Origin: AR5 sp041499965 | GTDB taxonomy: Bacteria > Methylomirabilota > Methylomirabilia > Rokubacteriales > CSP1-6 | Assembly (NCBI GenBank): GCA_041499965.1 | Contig: JBGQLG010000008.1 | Coordinates: 7,096-71,095 of the forward strand | Length of the DNA: 64,000 bases | Direction of reading: 5' to 3' | Shown here: in pieces, positions 8,668-16,344 of the stretch | Numbering within the stretch: the first letter of the stretch is position 1 | How the letters are laid out: each line of letters starts with the position of its first letter | The notes under the pieces: generated by a model | The model's input: only the letters and a program-made list of their open reading frames with translations | Told to the model about the DNA's origin: nothing | Database searches by the model: none | Position numbers and translations under genes: made by a program

Positions 8668-9903
8668 ATGGCGAATGTCAATGAGCACTACTTGAAGTTG
8701 AAGAGCAGCTATTTGTTCAGCGAGATTGCGCGACGGGTGCGGGAGTTTCAGGAGGCACATGCGGATGCGCGCATCATCCGGCTCGGCATCGGGGACGTGA
8801 CGCAGCCGCTGACGCCGAGCGTGATCCGCGCGCTGCACGAGGCGGTGGACGAGATGGCGCGGGCCGAGACCTTCCGCGGCTACGGGCCGGAGACCGGCTA
8901 CGATTTCCTGACCACGCTCGTCGCCAAGCACGACTACGGCGCCCGCGGCGTGACCATCGCGCCCGACGAGATCTTCGTCAGCGACGGCAGCAAGAGCGAC
9001 AGCGGCAACATCCAGGAGATCTTCGCGGCCGACGCCACGGTCGCCCTCACCGACCCGGTGTATCCGGTCTATCTCGACAGCAACGTGATGGCCGGGCGCG
9101 CCGGCACCGCCGACGAGCGCGGGCGCTACAGCCGCATCGTCTATTTGCCCTGCACGGCCGAGAACGGCTTCCAGCCGCCGGTGCCCGACCGGCCGGTGGA
9201 CATGGTCTACCTGTGTTTTCCGAACAACCCGACCGGCAGCGTGCTGACGAAGCCGGCGCTGAAGGCGTGGGTCGACTGGGCGCGGGCCAACGGGGCCGTC
9301 CTGCTCTTCGACGCCGCGTACGAGGCCTACATCCGCGATCCCGAGATCCCGCACTCGATCTACGAGGTCGAGGGCGCGCGCGAGGTGGCCATCGAGTTCC
9401 GCTCGTTCTCCAAGAGCGCGGGCTTCACCGGCACCCGCTGCGCGTTCACGGTCGTGCCCAAGGACGTGATGGGACGCACGGCCAGGGGCGAGCGGGTGCC
9501 CCTGAACGGGCTGTGGCTACGCCGGCAGTCGACAAAGTTCAACAGCGTGCCGTACGTCATCCAGAAGGCCGCCGCCGCCGTCTACACGGACGAGGGGCAG
9601 CGCGAGGTGCGGGGGCTGGTCGACTTCTACATGGAGAACGCGCGCATCATCCGCGGCGGCCTGGAGAGCGCCGGCCTCACCGTCTACGGCGGGCGCAACG
9701 CGCCCTACATCTGGATCAAGATGGCCCCCGGCCAGTCATCGTGGGATTTCTTCGACAAGCTCCTGGGCCAGGCCCACGTCGTCGGGACACCGGGCTCGGG
9801 GTTCGGGCCGAGCGGCGAGGGTTATTTCCGGCTGACGGCGTTCGGCTCGCGCGCCCAGACCGAAGAAGCCATCACCCGCATCAAGACTCGCCTCACTCGC
9901 TAG
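8668..9903 (+). CDS. dapL: LL-diaminopimelate aminotransferase
   Basis: Converts tetrahydrodipicolinate directly to LL-diaminopimelate with glutamate as donor, bypassing the succinylase or acetylase routes. The 411 residues match DapL. The N-terminus VNEHYLKLKSSYLFSEIARR is diagnostic, as are FRGYGPETGYDFL, YPVYLDSNVM, FPNNPTG and the PLP-lysine motif FRSFSKSAGFTGTRCAF. Fold-type I aminotransferase class I/II. dapA and dapB are 7 kb downstream in a separate unit, so the lysine genes are split. Start chosen at the ATG after the -10-like box; upstream in-frame sequence belongs to palindrome A. Confidence 0.96.
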   Translation: MANVNEHYLKLKSSYLFSEIARRVREFQEAHADARIIRLGIGDVTQPLTPSVIRALHEAVDEMARAETFRGYGPETGYDFLTTLVAKHDYGARGVTIAPDEIFVSDGSKSDSGNIQEIFAADATVALTDPVYPVYLDSNVMAGRAGTADERGRYSRIVYLPCTAENGFQPPVPDRPVDMVYLCFPNNPTGSVLTKPALKAWVDWARANGAVLLFDAAYEAYIRDPEIPHSIYEVEGAREVAIEFRSFSKSAGFTGTRCAFTVVPKDVMGRTARGERVPLNGLWLRRQSTKFNSVPYVIQKAAAAVYTDEGQREVRGLVDFYMENARIIRGGLESAGLTVYGGRNAPYIWIKMAPGQSSWDFFDKLLGQAHVVGTPGSGFGPSGEGYFRLTAFGSRAQTEEAITRIKTRLTR

Positions 9904-9910
9904 CGGCGCC

Positions 9911-10059
9911 GGCCGCGCGGGCGGGGGGCCCTGAGGGGTCCGCCGACCACGGGGCCGGGGCGCTGGACGCGTCGCGTTTTCCATACGACGCGTCCCGCCT
10001 GCCTGCGCTGGGAGTGAAACGGGTCGGCGGACCCCTCAGCGCCCCCCGCCCGCGCGGCC
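9911..10059. repeat. Nested palindrome E (149 bp)
   Basis: The arms 9911-9947 and 10023-10059 are inverted copies of 37 bp with one mismatch. The 75-bp centre holds a second hairpin, a 10-bp perfect stem (9965-9974 with 9986-9995, GGACGCGTCG and complement) around an AT-rich loop. It lies 8 bases after the dapL stop, in the convergent dapL / hypothetical-gene interval. It lacks the core of elements A-D. It could act as a bidirectional transcript end, though no T-run is present. Confidence 0.85.
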
Positions 10060-10202
10060 TCCCCCGTTGTGAGTGAGCCCACGAGCCCCGGCGCGCGGTG
10101 AGCTTCCGCGTCCCACACACGCCGCCTCAGCCATCCGACCTCAACGCAGCCACTCCGAGTATCGCGCCAACGCGAGGTCGCACAGAGAGCGCCAATGGCA
10201 CC
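10060..10202. other. Non-coding stretch, no recognised feature
   Basis: GC-rich sequence between palindrome E and the 49-bp direct repeat. No credible ORF, RNA gene or promoter was seen in it. Confidence 0.5.
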
Positions 10203-10296
10203 GCGACTCGGGGTAAACACGGTCGCTGCGTGTGTCGACAAGATGCCACCGGCGACTCTGGGTAAACACAGCAATTGCGCGTGGTCGACAGGACGC
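10203..10296. repeat. Imperfect 49-bp direct repeat, two copies
   Basis: Two copies about 45 bp long (10203-10247 and 10252-10296, offset 49) share GCGACTC, GGGTAAACAC and GTCGACA with scattered differences. The repeat is in the non-coding gap downstream of dapL, between palindrome E and the hypothetical gene. Function is unknown. It could be two protein-binding sites or a decayed tandem duplication. Confidence 0.65.
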
Positions 10297-10437
10297 CAGC
10301 CGAGCCCAGGCGTGCGGGACCGATTGCGCTCAGCCCGTCAGCACGTTCGCGTTCGAGCGCCGGCTTCGCCGGCGCAATCCTGCTTTGGGTCTAGGGGGGA
10401 GGCAGGGAGGAGCGCGCCGTCAGGCGCGCGACGACCG
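10297..10437. other. Non-coding stretch with a small hairpin
   Basis: No gene is supported. A second GC hairpin (GCGCGCC with its complement, about 10412-10429) follows the terminator-like hairpin at 10438-10465 when read on the minus strand. Confidence 0.45.
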
Positions 10438-10465
10438 CCGGAAGGGGGGCGAAGTCCCCCTCCGG
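10438..10465 (-). terminator. Terminator-like hairpin after the secreted-protein gene
   Basis: Inverted CCGGA...GGGGG / CCCCC...TCCGG stem with a 7-8-nt loop, ending 2 bases beyond the stop codon of the minus-strand gene. No U-tract follows on the minus strand, so termination may be factor-dependent or the hairpin may only protect the 3' end. Confidence 0.45.
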
Positions 10466-10467
10466 GT

Positions 10468-10833
10468 TCAGTCGCGACAGTTCGACCAGTCGAAGGTGAG
10501 GATGCGGACGCGGTAGGCGGCGGCGGCGGGGACGCGGGTCGTGAAGTAGTTGCGGTGGTTGGCGATGACGGTGCCCATGACCCACGTCGTGGAGGAGCCG
10601 ATCACGGCGCCGCCGGCGTCGAGGCGATCGATGACGAGGCGCATGCGGTCGACGGGGAGATCGCTGACGTTCTCGACGTAGCCGGCGATCTCGGGGCCCC
10701 GGGCGCCGGGTGTGGCCTGCCACTCCAGGCGGAAGTACCGCTGGAACGTGTCCTCGGCATGGATGGGACCGGCCTGGCCGGCGGAGGGGACCAGCGCCAG
10801 GACGAACGCCGCGACGAGGAGGGGCCGCAGCAT
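10468..10833 (-). CDS. Small secreted protein of unknown function (FxLYD-like)
   Basis: 121 residues with a clear Sec signal peptide (MLRPLLVAAFVLALVPSAGQA, cleavage near residue 21), so it is probably periplasmic. The mature part looks like a small beta-sandwich: it alternates hydrophobic strands with a segment about extracellular or periplasmic 'long or added' tails, EIAGYVENVSDLPVDRMRLV, and ends RVRILTFDWSNC. This resembles FxLYD-type domains, but no catalytic motif is visible. It lies 7 bases after rpoA on the same strand and is probably cotranscribed with it. I do not recognise a named family. Confidence 0.6.
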   Translation of the reverse strand: MLRPLLVAAFVLALVPSAGQAGPIHAEDTFQRYFRLEWQATPGARGPEIAGYVENVSDLPVDRMRLVIDRLDAGGAVIGSSTTWVMGTVIANHRNYFTTRVPAAAAYRVRILTFDWSNCRD

Positions 10834-10840
10834 GGCGGGA

Positions 10841-11851
10841 CTACGTCTCGTAGGCCCGCTCGAACTGCGAGCGCAGCCGCTCCAGCTCCTCGGCGTCCAG
10901 CCGCATGCCGAGCGACAGCCCCATCTCGCCGAGGATCGTCTTGATCTCGTTCAGCGACTTCTTGCCGAAGTTCTTGGTCTTCAGCAGCTCGGCCTCGGTC
11001 TTCTGCACGAGATCGGCGATGGTGCGGATGTTGGCCGTCTTCAGGCAGTTGGACGCGCGCACCGACAGCTCGAGCTCGTCGACGTTGCGGAACAGGTTGT
11101 CGTTGAGCTCGGTGCGCGGGTGCGTCTCGTCGTGGTGCGTCTCTTCCTCCTCGGGCATCGCCTCGGGGAAATCGGTCAACAGATTGAAGTGATCCTGCAG
11201 GATGCGCGAGGCCTCGCCCACCGCGACGGCCGGCGTCACGCTCCCGTCGGTCCACACCTCGAGCATCAGCCGCTCGGGCGGCTCCTGGCCGGCCGGCGCC
11301 GTCCCGATCGTCTCGACCTTGAAGTTGACGCGCTGGACCGGCGAGAAGTCCGCGTCGAGGAGGATCGCGTTGATCGGCAGCGCCTCCGGCTCGCGCTTCT
11401 CGGCCGACACGTAGCCGCGCCCGCGCTCGATGCAGACCTCCATCTCGAGCGCGCCGTCCTTGTCGAGCGTAGTCAGCGGGACGTCCGGCGTGAGGATCTG
11501 CACGTCGGCATCCGGCTCGAAGTCACCGGCCTTCACCTGGCCCGCGCCCTGGCCCTTGAGCCGGAGGATCTTGGGCCGGTTCACGTGCAGCGCAAAGACG
11601 ACCTTGCGCAGATTCATGATGATGTCGAGCGTGTCCTCGGTGATCCCCGGCATGTGCGAGAACTCGTGGAGCACGTTCTCGATCTTGACCCACGTCGGTG
11701 CGGCGCCGTGGATGGCCGACAGCAGCACGCGGCGATACGCGATGCCGACCGTCAGGGCGAACCCGGGCTCGAAGCTCTCGATCGCGAGCTTGCCGTAGGT
11801 TGCATCGGACGTGATCCACTCGTGGCGCGTGGGGAGCTGAAGCTCCAGCAT
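10841..11851 (-). CDS. rpoA: RNA polymerase alpha subunit (divergent N-terminal domain)
   Basis: A 336-residue alpha subunit. The N-terminal domain dimerises and scaffolds beta and beta'; the C-terminal domain binds UP elements and activators. The C-terminal domain (about residues 255-325) is textbook: ELELSVRASNCLKTANIRTI and AELLKTKNFGKKSLNEIK. In the N-terminal domain the usual TLGNALRRVLLS reads TVGIAYRRVLLS. The assembly Arg is kept, but the normally conserved N and L are changed. The gene stands without rpsM, rpsK, rpsD or rplQ; only a small secreted-protein gene follows. It may be a second alpha paralogue or a relocated single copy. A Shine-Dalgarno-like AAGGGGG sits just before the ATG. 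Confidence 0.93.
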   Translation of the reverse strand: MLELQLPTRHEWITSDATYGKLAIESFEPGFALTVGIAYRRVLLSAIHGAAPTWVKIENVLHEFSHMPGITEDTLDIIMNLRKVVFALHVNRPKILRLKGQGAGQVKAGDFEPDADVQILTPDVPLTTLDKDGALEMEVCIERGRGYVSAEKREPEALPINAILLDADFSPVQRVNFKVETIGTAPAGQEPPERLMLEVWTDGSVTPAVAVGEASRILQDHFNLLTDFPEAMPEEEETHHDETHPRTELNDNLFRNVDELELSVRASNCLKTANIRTIADLVQKTEAELLKTKNFGKKSLNEIKTILGEMGLSLGMRLDAEELERLRSQFERAYET

Positions 11852-11935
11852 GAGACCCCCTTCAAAGGGTGCGAGGCCCACCGGGGAGCCTGCCGTATAA
11901 CGGCGATATTCAAGGGCTACCGGCCCAGGCCCGAC

Positions 11936-11965
11936 AGTATACCAGACGGTGTCGCCACGCGTCAC
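11936..11965 (-). promoter_or_regulatory. Candidate sigma70-type promoter of rpoA
   Basis: On the minus strand, GTGACG (11960-11965) and TATACT (11936-11941, 5 of 6) are separated by 18 bp. The start would fall near 11929, leaving a leader of about 78 nt before the rpoA ATG. This is the divergent 171-bp interval shared with mltG. Confidence 0.45.
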
Positions 11966-12007
11966 CGCTGGCCCCACCGCCTGCTCGGCCCCGCCCCCCT
12001 GCTCGGG

Positions 12008-12013
12008 TAGACT
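12008..12013 (+). promoter_or_regulatory. -10-like box immediately before mltG
   Basis: TAGACT (4 of 6) ends 9 nt before the mltG ATG. There is no TG extension and no clear -35. It would give a leaderless transcript, as proposed for lysC, dapL and the plsC-like gene. Confidence 0.3.
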
Positions 12014-12022
12014 CGATTTACG

Positions 12023-13042
12023 ATGCTGTGGCGCGGACTCGCTCTCCTGATGCTCCTCGGCCTCTCGGCGGCGACGGTCGTGACCTGGCTCGCCCTGAGC
12101 CCCACCCCCGCCGTACAGGCCGGCCCCCTGATGGTCGAGATCCCGGCCCACGAAGGGGTCCTCGGCATCGCCTCCCGCCTGGCCGACGCCGACGTCGTCC
12201 ACAGCCGTTTCGCGTTCCTGGTCTTCACCGCCGGCCGCGGGCGCGTCCGCACCCTGAAGGCCGGCGAGTATGAGATCCCCCGGGACGCCTCCACCCTGGA
12301 CGTCGTCGACCTGCTGGCCAGCGGCCGCGTGCGCCAGCACATGGTCCTGCATCCCGAGGGCGCCACGGTCGCCGAGCTGGCCCGGACGCTGGAGGCCGAG
12401 CGCCTGGCCCAGGCCGAGGACGTCATCCGGGCGGCCAGCGACGAGCAGCTGCGGCGCGCCCTCGACGTGCCGGGGCCCAGCCTGGAGGGCTACCTGTTCC
12501 CGGACACCTACCAGTTCGTGCGCGGGATGTCGCCCCAGGAGATGCTCACGCGCATGGTGCAACGGATGCGCGCCAAGCTCCCCCCCGAGCTGGTGGCCCG
12601 AGCCAAGGCGCGCGACCTCGACGTGCACCAGCTCCTCACCCTGGCGTCCATCATCGAGCGCGAGGCGGTGGACCCCGAGGAGCAGCGGCTCATTTCCGCG
12701 GTCTTCTGGAACCGGCTGCACGCCGACATGCCCCTGCAGGCGGATCCTACGGTCCAGTACGCCATGGCCAAGGAGCGGCGCACGCTCACGCGGGCCGACC
12801 TGGCGACCGATCACCCGTACAACACGTACGTGCGGCGCGGGCTGCCGCCCGGTCCCATCGCGAGCCCTGGACTGCCGGCGATCGAGGCCGCGCTCGATCC
12901 GGCGCCCGTCAAGTACCTGTACTTCGTCGCCCGCGACGACCGTCGCCACCACTTCTCGACGACGGTCAACGAGCACAACGCCGCGGTCGCGCGCTATCGG
13001 CAGTCACGGCTGAACAGCTCGGGCGCGACCTCCCCGCAATAG
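12023..13042 (+). CDS. mltG: Endolytic murein transglycosylase MltG (YceG-like)
   Basis: Cleaves nascent glycan strands in the periplasm and so sets peptidoglycan chain length. 339 residues, normal for MltG. N-terminal membrane anchor at about residues 3-27 (LALLMLLGLSAATVVTWLAL), a LysM-like segment (LKAGEYEIPRDASTLDVVDL), then the YceG catalytic core: LEGYLFPDTYQF, LASIIEREAV (catalytic Glu) and LQADPTVQYAM. Near the C-terminus, PYNTYVRRGLPPGPIASPG is the family signature. Divergent from rpoA. The ATG at 12023 is the only sensible start upstream of the anchor. Confidence 0.95.
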   Translation: MLWRGLALLMLLGLSAATVVTWLALSPTPAVQAGPLMVEIPAHEGVLGIASRLADADVVHSRFAFLVFTAGRGRVRTLKAGEYEIPRDASTLDVVDLLASGRVRQHMVLHPEGATVAELARTLEAERLAQAEDVIRAASDEQLRRALDVPGPSLEGYLFPDTYQFVRGMSPQEMLTRMVQRMRAKLPPELVARAKARDLDVHQLLTLASIIEREAVDPEEQRLISAVFWNRLHADMPLQADPTVQYAMAKERRTLTRADLATDHPYNTYVRRGLPPGPIASPGLPAIEAALDPAPVKYLYFVARDDRRHHFSTTVNEHNAAVARYRQSRLNSSGATSPQ

Positions 13043-13108
13043 CCCGCCTGTCGCGGTCGATCGCCGGGCGCGCCCGCGCGCGCCCGGGTCGCGTAGCCGT
13101 CACCCCCG

Positions 13109-13117
13109 TGCTATAAG
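13109..13117 (+). promoter_or_regulatory. Extended -10 box before the plsC-like gene
   Basis: TGC plus TATAAG (5 of 6) ends 10 nt before the ATG at 13128, in the 85-bp gap after mltG. No Shine-Dalgarno is visible. Leaderless initiation is likely. Confidence 0.45.
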
Positions 13118-13127
13118 AACCGGCGTC

Positions 13128-13796
13128 ATGTCGCGCTCGACGGCCCTGTCTCCCAGAACCGGCGTGGCCGGCGCGGCAACGCCGTTTCCTTTCGTCTACC
13201 AGGCGCTGCGGCGGCCGGCGCGGGCGGCGCTCGATCGATGGTTCGGCCTGCGGATCGAGGGGCTCGAGCACCTGCCGGCTCACGGTCCGTTCATCGTTGC
13301 CGCCAATCACCACAACTACCTGGACGGCATCGTGCTGGCGGTGGCGCTGCCGCGGCCCGTGGCGTTCCTCGTCATGCCGCGGGTGTGGCGGGCGACCCCG
13401 CTGCACCCGCTGCTGCACCGGCAGATCGGCTCGATCATGCTCAAGCTCGAACGGCCCGACGTCGGGGCCCTGCGCCGCGCCCTGGGCGCGCTCGAGCAGG
13501 GGCGCGTCGTCGGGATCTTCCCCGAGGGGCCGTTCAGCGTCCGCGGCCGGCTCGAGCGCGGGCTGCCCGGCGTCGGGCTGCTGGCGCTGCGGGCCGGCGT
13601 GCCGGTGGTGCCGGCCGGGATCAGCGGCACCTACGAGGCGCTCGTCGGCCGCCGCGGCTACATCCCGCGGCCCCATCCCCTGGCCGTGCGCTTCGGTCCG
13701 CCCCGCCACGTCGCCCACGACGCCGGGCACGGCCGGCTGGCGCGCGGCCACATGACACAGCGGATCATGGACGACATCGCGGCGTTGCTGCCATGA
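13128..13796 (+). CDS. 1-acylglycerol-3-phosphate acyltransferase family protein
   Basis: A 222-residue PlsC-family acyltransferase, acting at the inner face of the cytoplasmic membrane in phospholipid synthesis. The catalytic HX4D box is NHHNYLDG (about residues 56-63). The substrate-binding block is FPEGPFSVRGRLERGLPG, where the usual FPEGTRS is altered to FPEGPFS. VPVVPAGISG follows. Size is at the short end for PlsC. Because of the altered second motif it could act on another acyl acceptor. Its stop overlaps argH (ATGA), so the two are cotranslated despite unrelated roles. Confidence 0.85.
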   Translation: MSRSTALSPRTGVAGAATPFPFVYQALRRPARAALDRWFGLRIEGLEHLPAHGPFIVAANHHNYLDGIVLAVALPRPVAFLVMPRVWRATPLHPLLHRQIGSIMLKLERPDVGALRRALGALEQGRVVGIFPEGPFSVRGRLERGLPGVGLLALRAGVPVVPAGISGTYEALVGRRGYIPRPHPLAVRFGPPRHVAHDAGHGRLARGHMTQRIMDDIAALLP

Positions 13797-15181
13797 GCAC
13801 GCCGGACAAGTCGCTCGCGCGCGCGCGGCTGGGTGCCTCGGCCGACCCGACGGCCGCCCACTTCACCGGCTCGCTCGCCTTCGACCGGCGGCTGTGGCCG
13901 CACGACATCGCCGGCAGCATGGCCTGGACGCGCGCGCTCGGCCGGGCCGGACTGCTCACCGACGCCGAGCGCGACCGGATCGTGGCCGGGCTGGCCGCCG
14001 TGCGCGGCGAGCTCGAGGCCGGCACCTTCCCGTTCCGCCCCGAGCTCGAGGACATCCACATGAATGTGGAGCGCCGGCTGCTGGAGCTGGTCGGCGAGGT
14101 CGGCGGCAAGCTGCACACCGGGCGCTCGCGCAACGACCAGATCGCGCTCGACGAGCGGCTCTACCTCAGGGACGTCACCGCCGGCACCGGCGAGGCCCTG
14201 CGCGGCGTGCAGCAGGCGCTGGTGGCGCGGGCGGCCGAGCACGTGGACGCGCCGATGCCCGGCTACACGCACATGCAGCGCGCCCAGCCCATCGTGCTGG
14301 CCCACCACCTGCTGGCCTACGTCTTCATGCTGCAGCGCGACCGCGACCGCTTCGCGACGTGCGCGCTCCGGGCCGACGTGATGCCGCTGGGCGCCGCCGC
14401 CCTGGCCGGCGCGGCCTTCCCGATCGACCAGGAAGCGCTGGCCCGCGATCTCGGCTTCGCGGCCGTGGCACCCAACAGCCTGGATGCGGTCAGTGATCGG
14501 GACTACGTGCTCGACTACCTCGCCGCCGCGGCCATCACCGGCATGCATCTGTCGCGGCTGGCCGCCGACCTCACCCTGTGGGCCACGGCCGAGTTCGGCT
14601 TCGTCGAGTTCGACGACGCGTTCGCCACCGGCTCGTCGATCATGCCGCAGAAGAAGAACCCCGACGTGGCCGAGCTGATCCGCGGCAAGAGCGGGCGACT
14701 GTACGGCAACCTCATGGCGGTGCTCACCCTCATGAAGGGGCTGCCGCTGGCCTACAACTCCGACATGCAGGAGGACAAGGAGGCGTTCTTCGACTCCGTC
14801 GACACGCTCGAGGCCATCGGGGGCGTGCTCCCGCCCATGCTCGCCTCGCTCACCTTCCGCACCGACCGCATGCGCGCCGCCGCCGGTGAGAACTTCGCGA
14901 CCGCGACCGATCTCGCCGACTACCTGGTCCGCCAGGGGCTGCCCTTCCGCGAGGGCCACGAGATCGTGGGCAAGGTCGTCCGCTACGCGCTCGAGCGCGG
15001 CGTCACGCTCGAGCAGCTCAGCCTGGACGAGCTGCGCCGCTTCTCTGATCGCATCGACGCCGACGTCCACCAGGCGCTCACCGTCGAGGCCTCGCTGCGC
15101 GCCCGCGCCGTGATCGGCGGCACTGCGCCCGAGGCGGTACGGCGGGCCCTGGCGCAGGCGCGCGAGCTGATCGGCGCATGA
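13793..15181 (+). CDS. argH: Argininosuccinate lyase
   Basis: Cleaves argininosuccinate to arginine and fumarate, the last step of arginine synthesis; cytosolic tetramer. The 462 residues match ArgH. Seen: THMQRAQPIVLAHHLLAY, SLDAVSDRDYVLDYL, and the superfamily signature GSSIMPQKKNPDVAELIRGK (about residues 282-301) containing the catalytic Ser loop. LHTGRSRNDQIALDERLYLR near residues 104-123 is also diagnostic. It overlaps the acyltransferase upstream and the lipoprotein gene downstream by ATGA. No other arginine gene is in the window. Confidence 0.97.
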   Translation: MSTPDKSLARARLGASADPTAAHFTGSLAFDRRLWPHDIAGSMAWTRALGRAGLLTDAERDRIVAGLAAVRGELEAGTFPFRPELEDIHMNVERRLLELVGEVGGKLHTGRSRNDQIALDERLYLRDVTAGTGEALRGVQQALVARAAEHVDAPMPGYTHMQRAQPIVLAHHLLAYVFMLQRDRDRFATCALRADVMPLGAAALAGAAFPIDQEALARDLGFAAVAPNSLDAVSDRDYVLDYLAAAAITGMHLSRLAADLTLWATAEFGFVEFDDAFATGSSIMPQKKNPDVAELIRGKSGRLYGNLMAVLTLMKGLPLAYNSDMQEDKEAFFDSVDTLEAIGGVLPPMLASLTFRTDRMRAAAGENFATATDLADYLVRQGLPFREGHEIVGKVVRYALERGVTLEQLSLDELRRFSDRIDADVHQALTVEASLRARAVIGGTAPEAVRRALAQARELIGA

Positions 15182-16266
15182 GCCGCGGCCGCCGCCGCGC
15201 GCTGGCGCCGCTGCTGGCGGCGGCGCTGGTGCTGGTGGCGCTGGGGGCCTGCGGCCGCAAGGGCCCCCCCGTCGCGCCGGAGCGCCGCGTGCCCCAGCCG
15301 GTGGCCGACCTGCGCGGCCTCGTGCGCCAGGGCGCCGTGGAGCTGACGTGGTCGGTGCCGCGCCGCCGCGTCGACAATTCCCGGCTCGTCGATCCCGGCC
15401 TGGCGCGCGTGTTCCGCGCCGACGACGCCGGCCAGGGCGATCCCAAGCCCGCCCTGCTCCTCGACGACCGCGTCGCCGGCTACGCCGAGGTGGGCACGGT
15501 GCAGCTCTCGGAGCCGCCCTCGCCGCTCGTGCAGAGTGGCCGCATCCTGTTCACCGACCGGCTCGGCCTCGCTCTCGGCCGCCGCTACACCTACGTGGTC
15601 CTGACCGCCGACGCCCAGGGCCGCACCAGCCCGCCGTCGGCGCGGCTCACGCTGACGTTCGTGGCCGGGCCCGAGCCGCCCGGCGGCCTGCGCGCGGAGG
15701 TCGGCGAGCGGCAGGTCCGTCTGAGCTGGCAGCCACCGGCGCGGTTCGCCGACGGCACACCCGTCACCGACCCGCTCGTGTACGAGATCCTGCGCGCACC
15801 GTCCGCCGAGGCGCCGCTGGCGCCGATCGCCCGCACCGCCCCCGGCGTCACGTCGGCGACCGACCGCGGCCTCGAGAACGATCGCCCGTACTTCTACGCG
15901 GTGCGCGCGATCCGCGCGGCGGGCGCCACGACGGCCGAGGGCGAGACGACGGCGCGGATCACGGCGACAGCGATCGACGTGACACCGCCGGCGCCGCCCA
16001 CCGACCTGGTGGCCATCCCCTCGGCGCACGAGGTGCGCCTGTCGTGGACGCCCGGCCCCGAGGCCGACCTGGGCGGCTACATCATCTACCGCGCCCAGGG
16101 CTCCGGCCTGTTCATGCGAGTGGGCTCGGTCCGGGCCCCGGCCAGCACGTTCACCGATCGCGACCTGGCGCCCGGGAACTACCGGTACGCGGTGAGCGCC
16201 CAGGACACCAGCGCGCGGGCCAACGAGAGCGGACGCTCCAACGAGGCGAGCGTCACCGTCCCCTGA
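15178..16266 (+). CDS. Lipoprotein with fibronectin type III-like repeats
   Basis: 362 residues. A signal peptide ends in the lipobox LGAC, with lipidated Cys at about residue 24, followed by GRKGPPVAPE, a tail often seen in small lipoproteins encoded beside argH. The rest forms FN3-like beta-sandwich modules of about 100 residues: PVADLRGLVRQGAVELTWSV, then PGGLRAEVGERQVRLSWQPP, then PTDLVAIPSAHEVRLSW, each ending with a Tyr-rich strand such as RRYTYVVLTADAQGR. Likely an outer-membrane or periplasmic binding or scaffold lipoprotein. No enzymatic motif. The start ATG overlaps the argH stop. Confidence 0.78.
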   Translation: MSRGRRRALAPLLAAALVLVALGACGRKGPPVAPERRVPQPVADLRGLVRQGAVELTWSVPRRRVDNSRLVDPGLARVFRADDAGQGDPKPALLLDDRVAGYAEVGTVQLSEPPSPLVQSGRILFTDRLGLALGRRYTYVVLTADAQGRTSPPSARLTLTFVAGPEPPGGLRAEVGERQVRLSWQPPARFADGTPVTDPLVYEILRAPSAEAPLAPIARTAPGVTSATDRGLENDRPYFYAVRAIRAAGATTAEGETTARITATAIDVTPPAPPTDLVAIPSAHEVRLSWTPGPEADLGGYIIYRAQGSGLFMRVGSVRAPASTFTDRDLAPGNYRYAVSAQDTSARANESGRSNEASVTVP

Positions 16267-16279
16267 GGCGGCCCGCGCC

Positions 16280-16308
16280 TTGACTTCACACGCAAAAAAG
16301 GCAACGAT
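16280..16308 (+). promoter_or_regulatory. Weak candidate promoter of dapA
   Basis: TTGACT (5 of 6) and AACGAT (3 of 6) with a 17-bp spacer that includes an A-run, upstream of the dapA ATG at 16345. The -35 is good and the -10 poor. Confidence 0.3.
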
Positions 16309-16344
16309 CACCCTCACGTGAGCGCCGCCGGGGGGACGAGAGCT

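Noticed and set aside
7216..9354. 712-codon minus-strand frame across comEC, palindrome A and dapL
   Set aside because: It runs through two well-supported plus-strand genes and a repeat. The translation is shadow sequence.
10712..12010. 432-codon plus-strand frame opposite rpoA
   Set aside because: Antisense to rpoA. Low-complexity translation with no domain; also spans the divergent promoter region.
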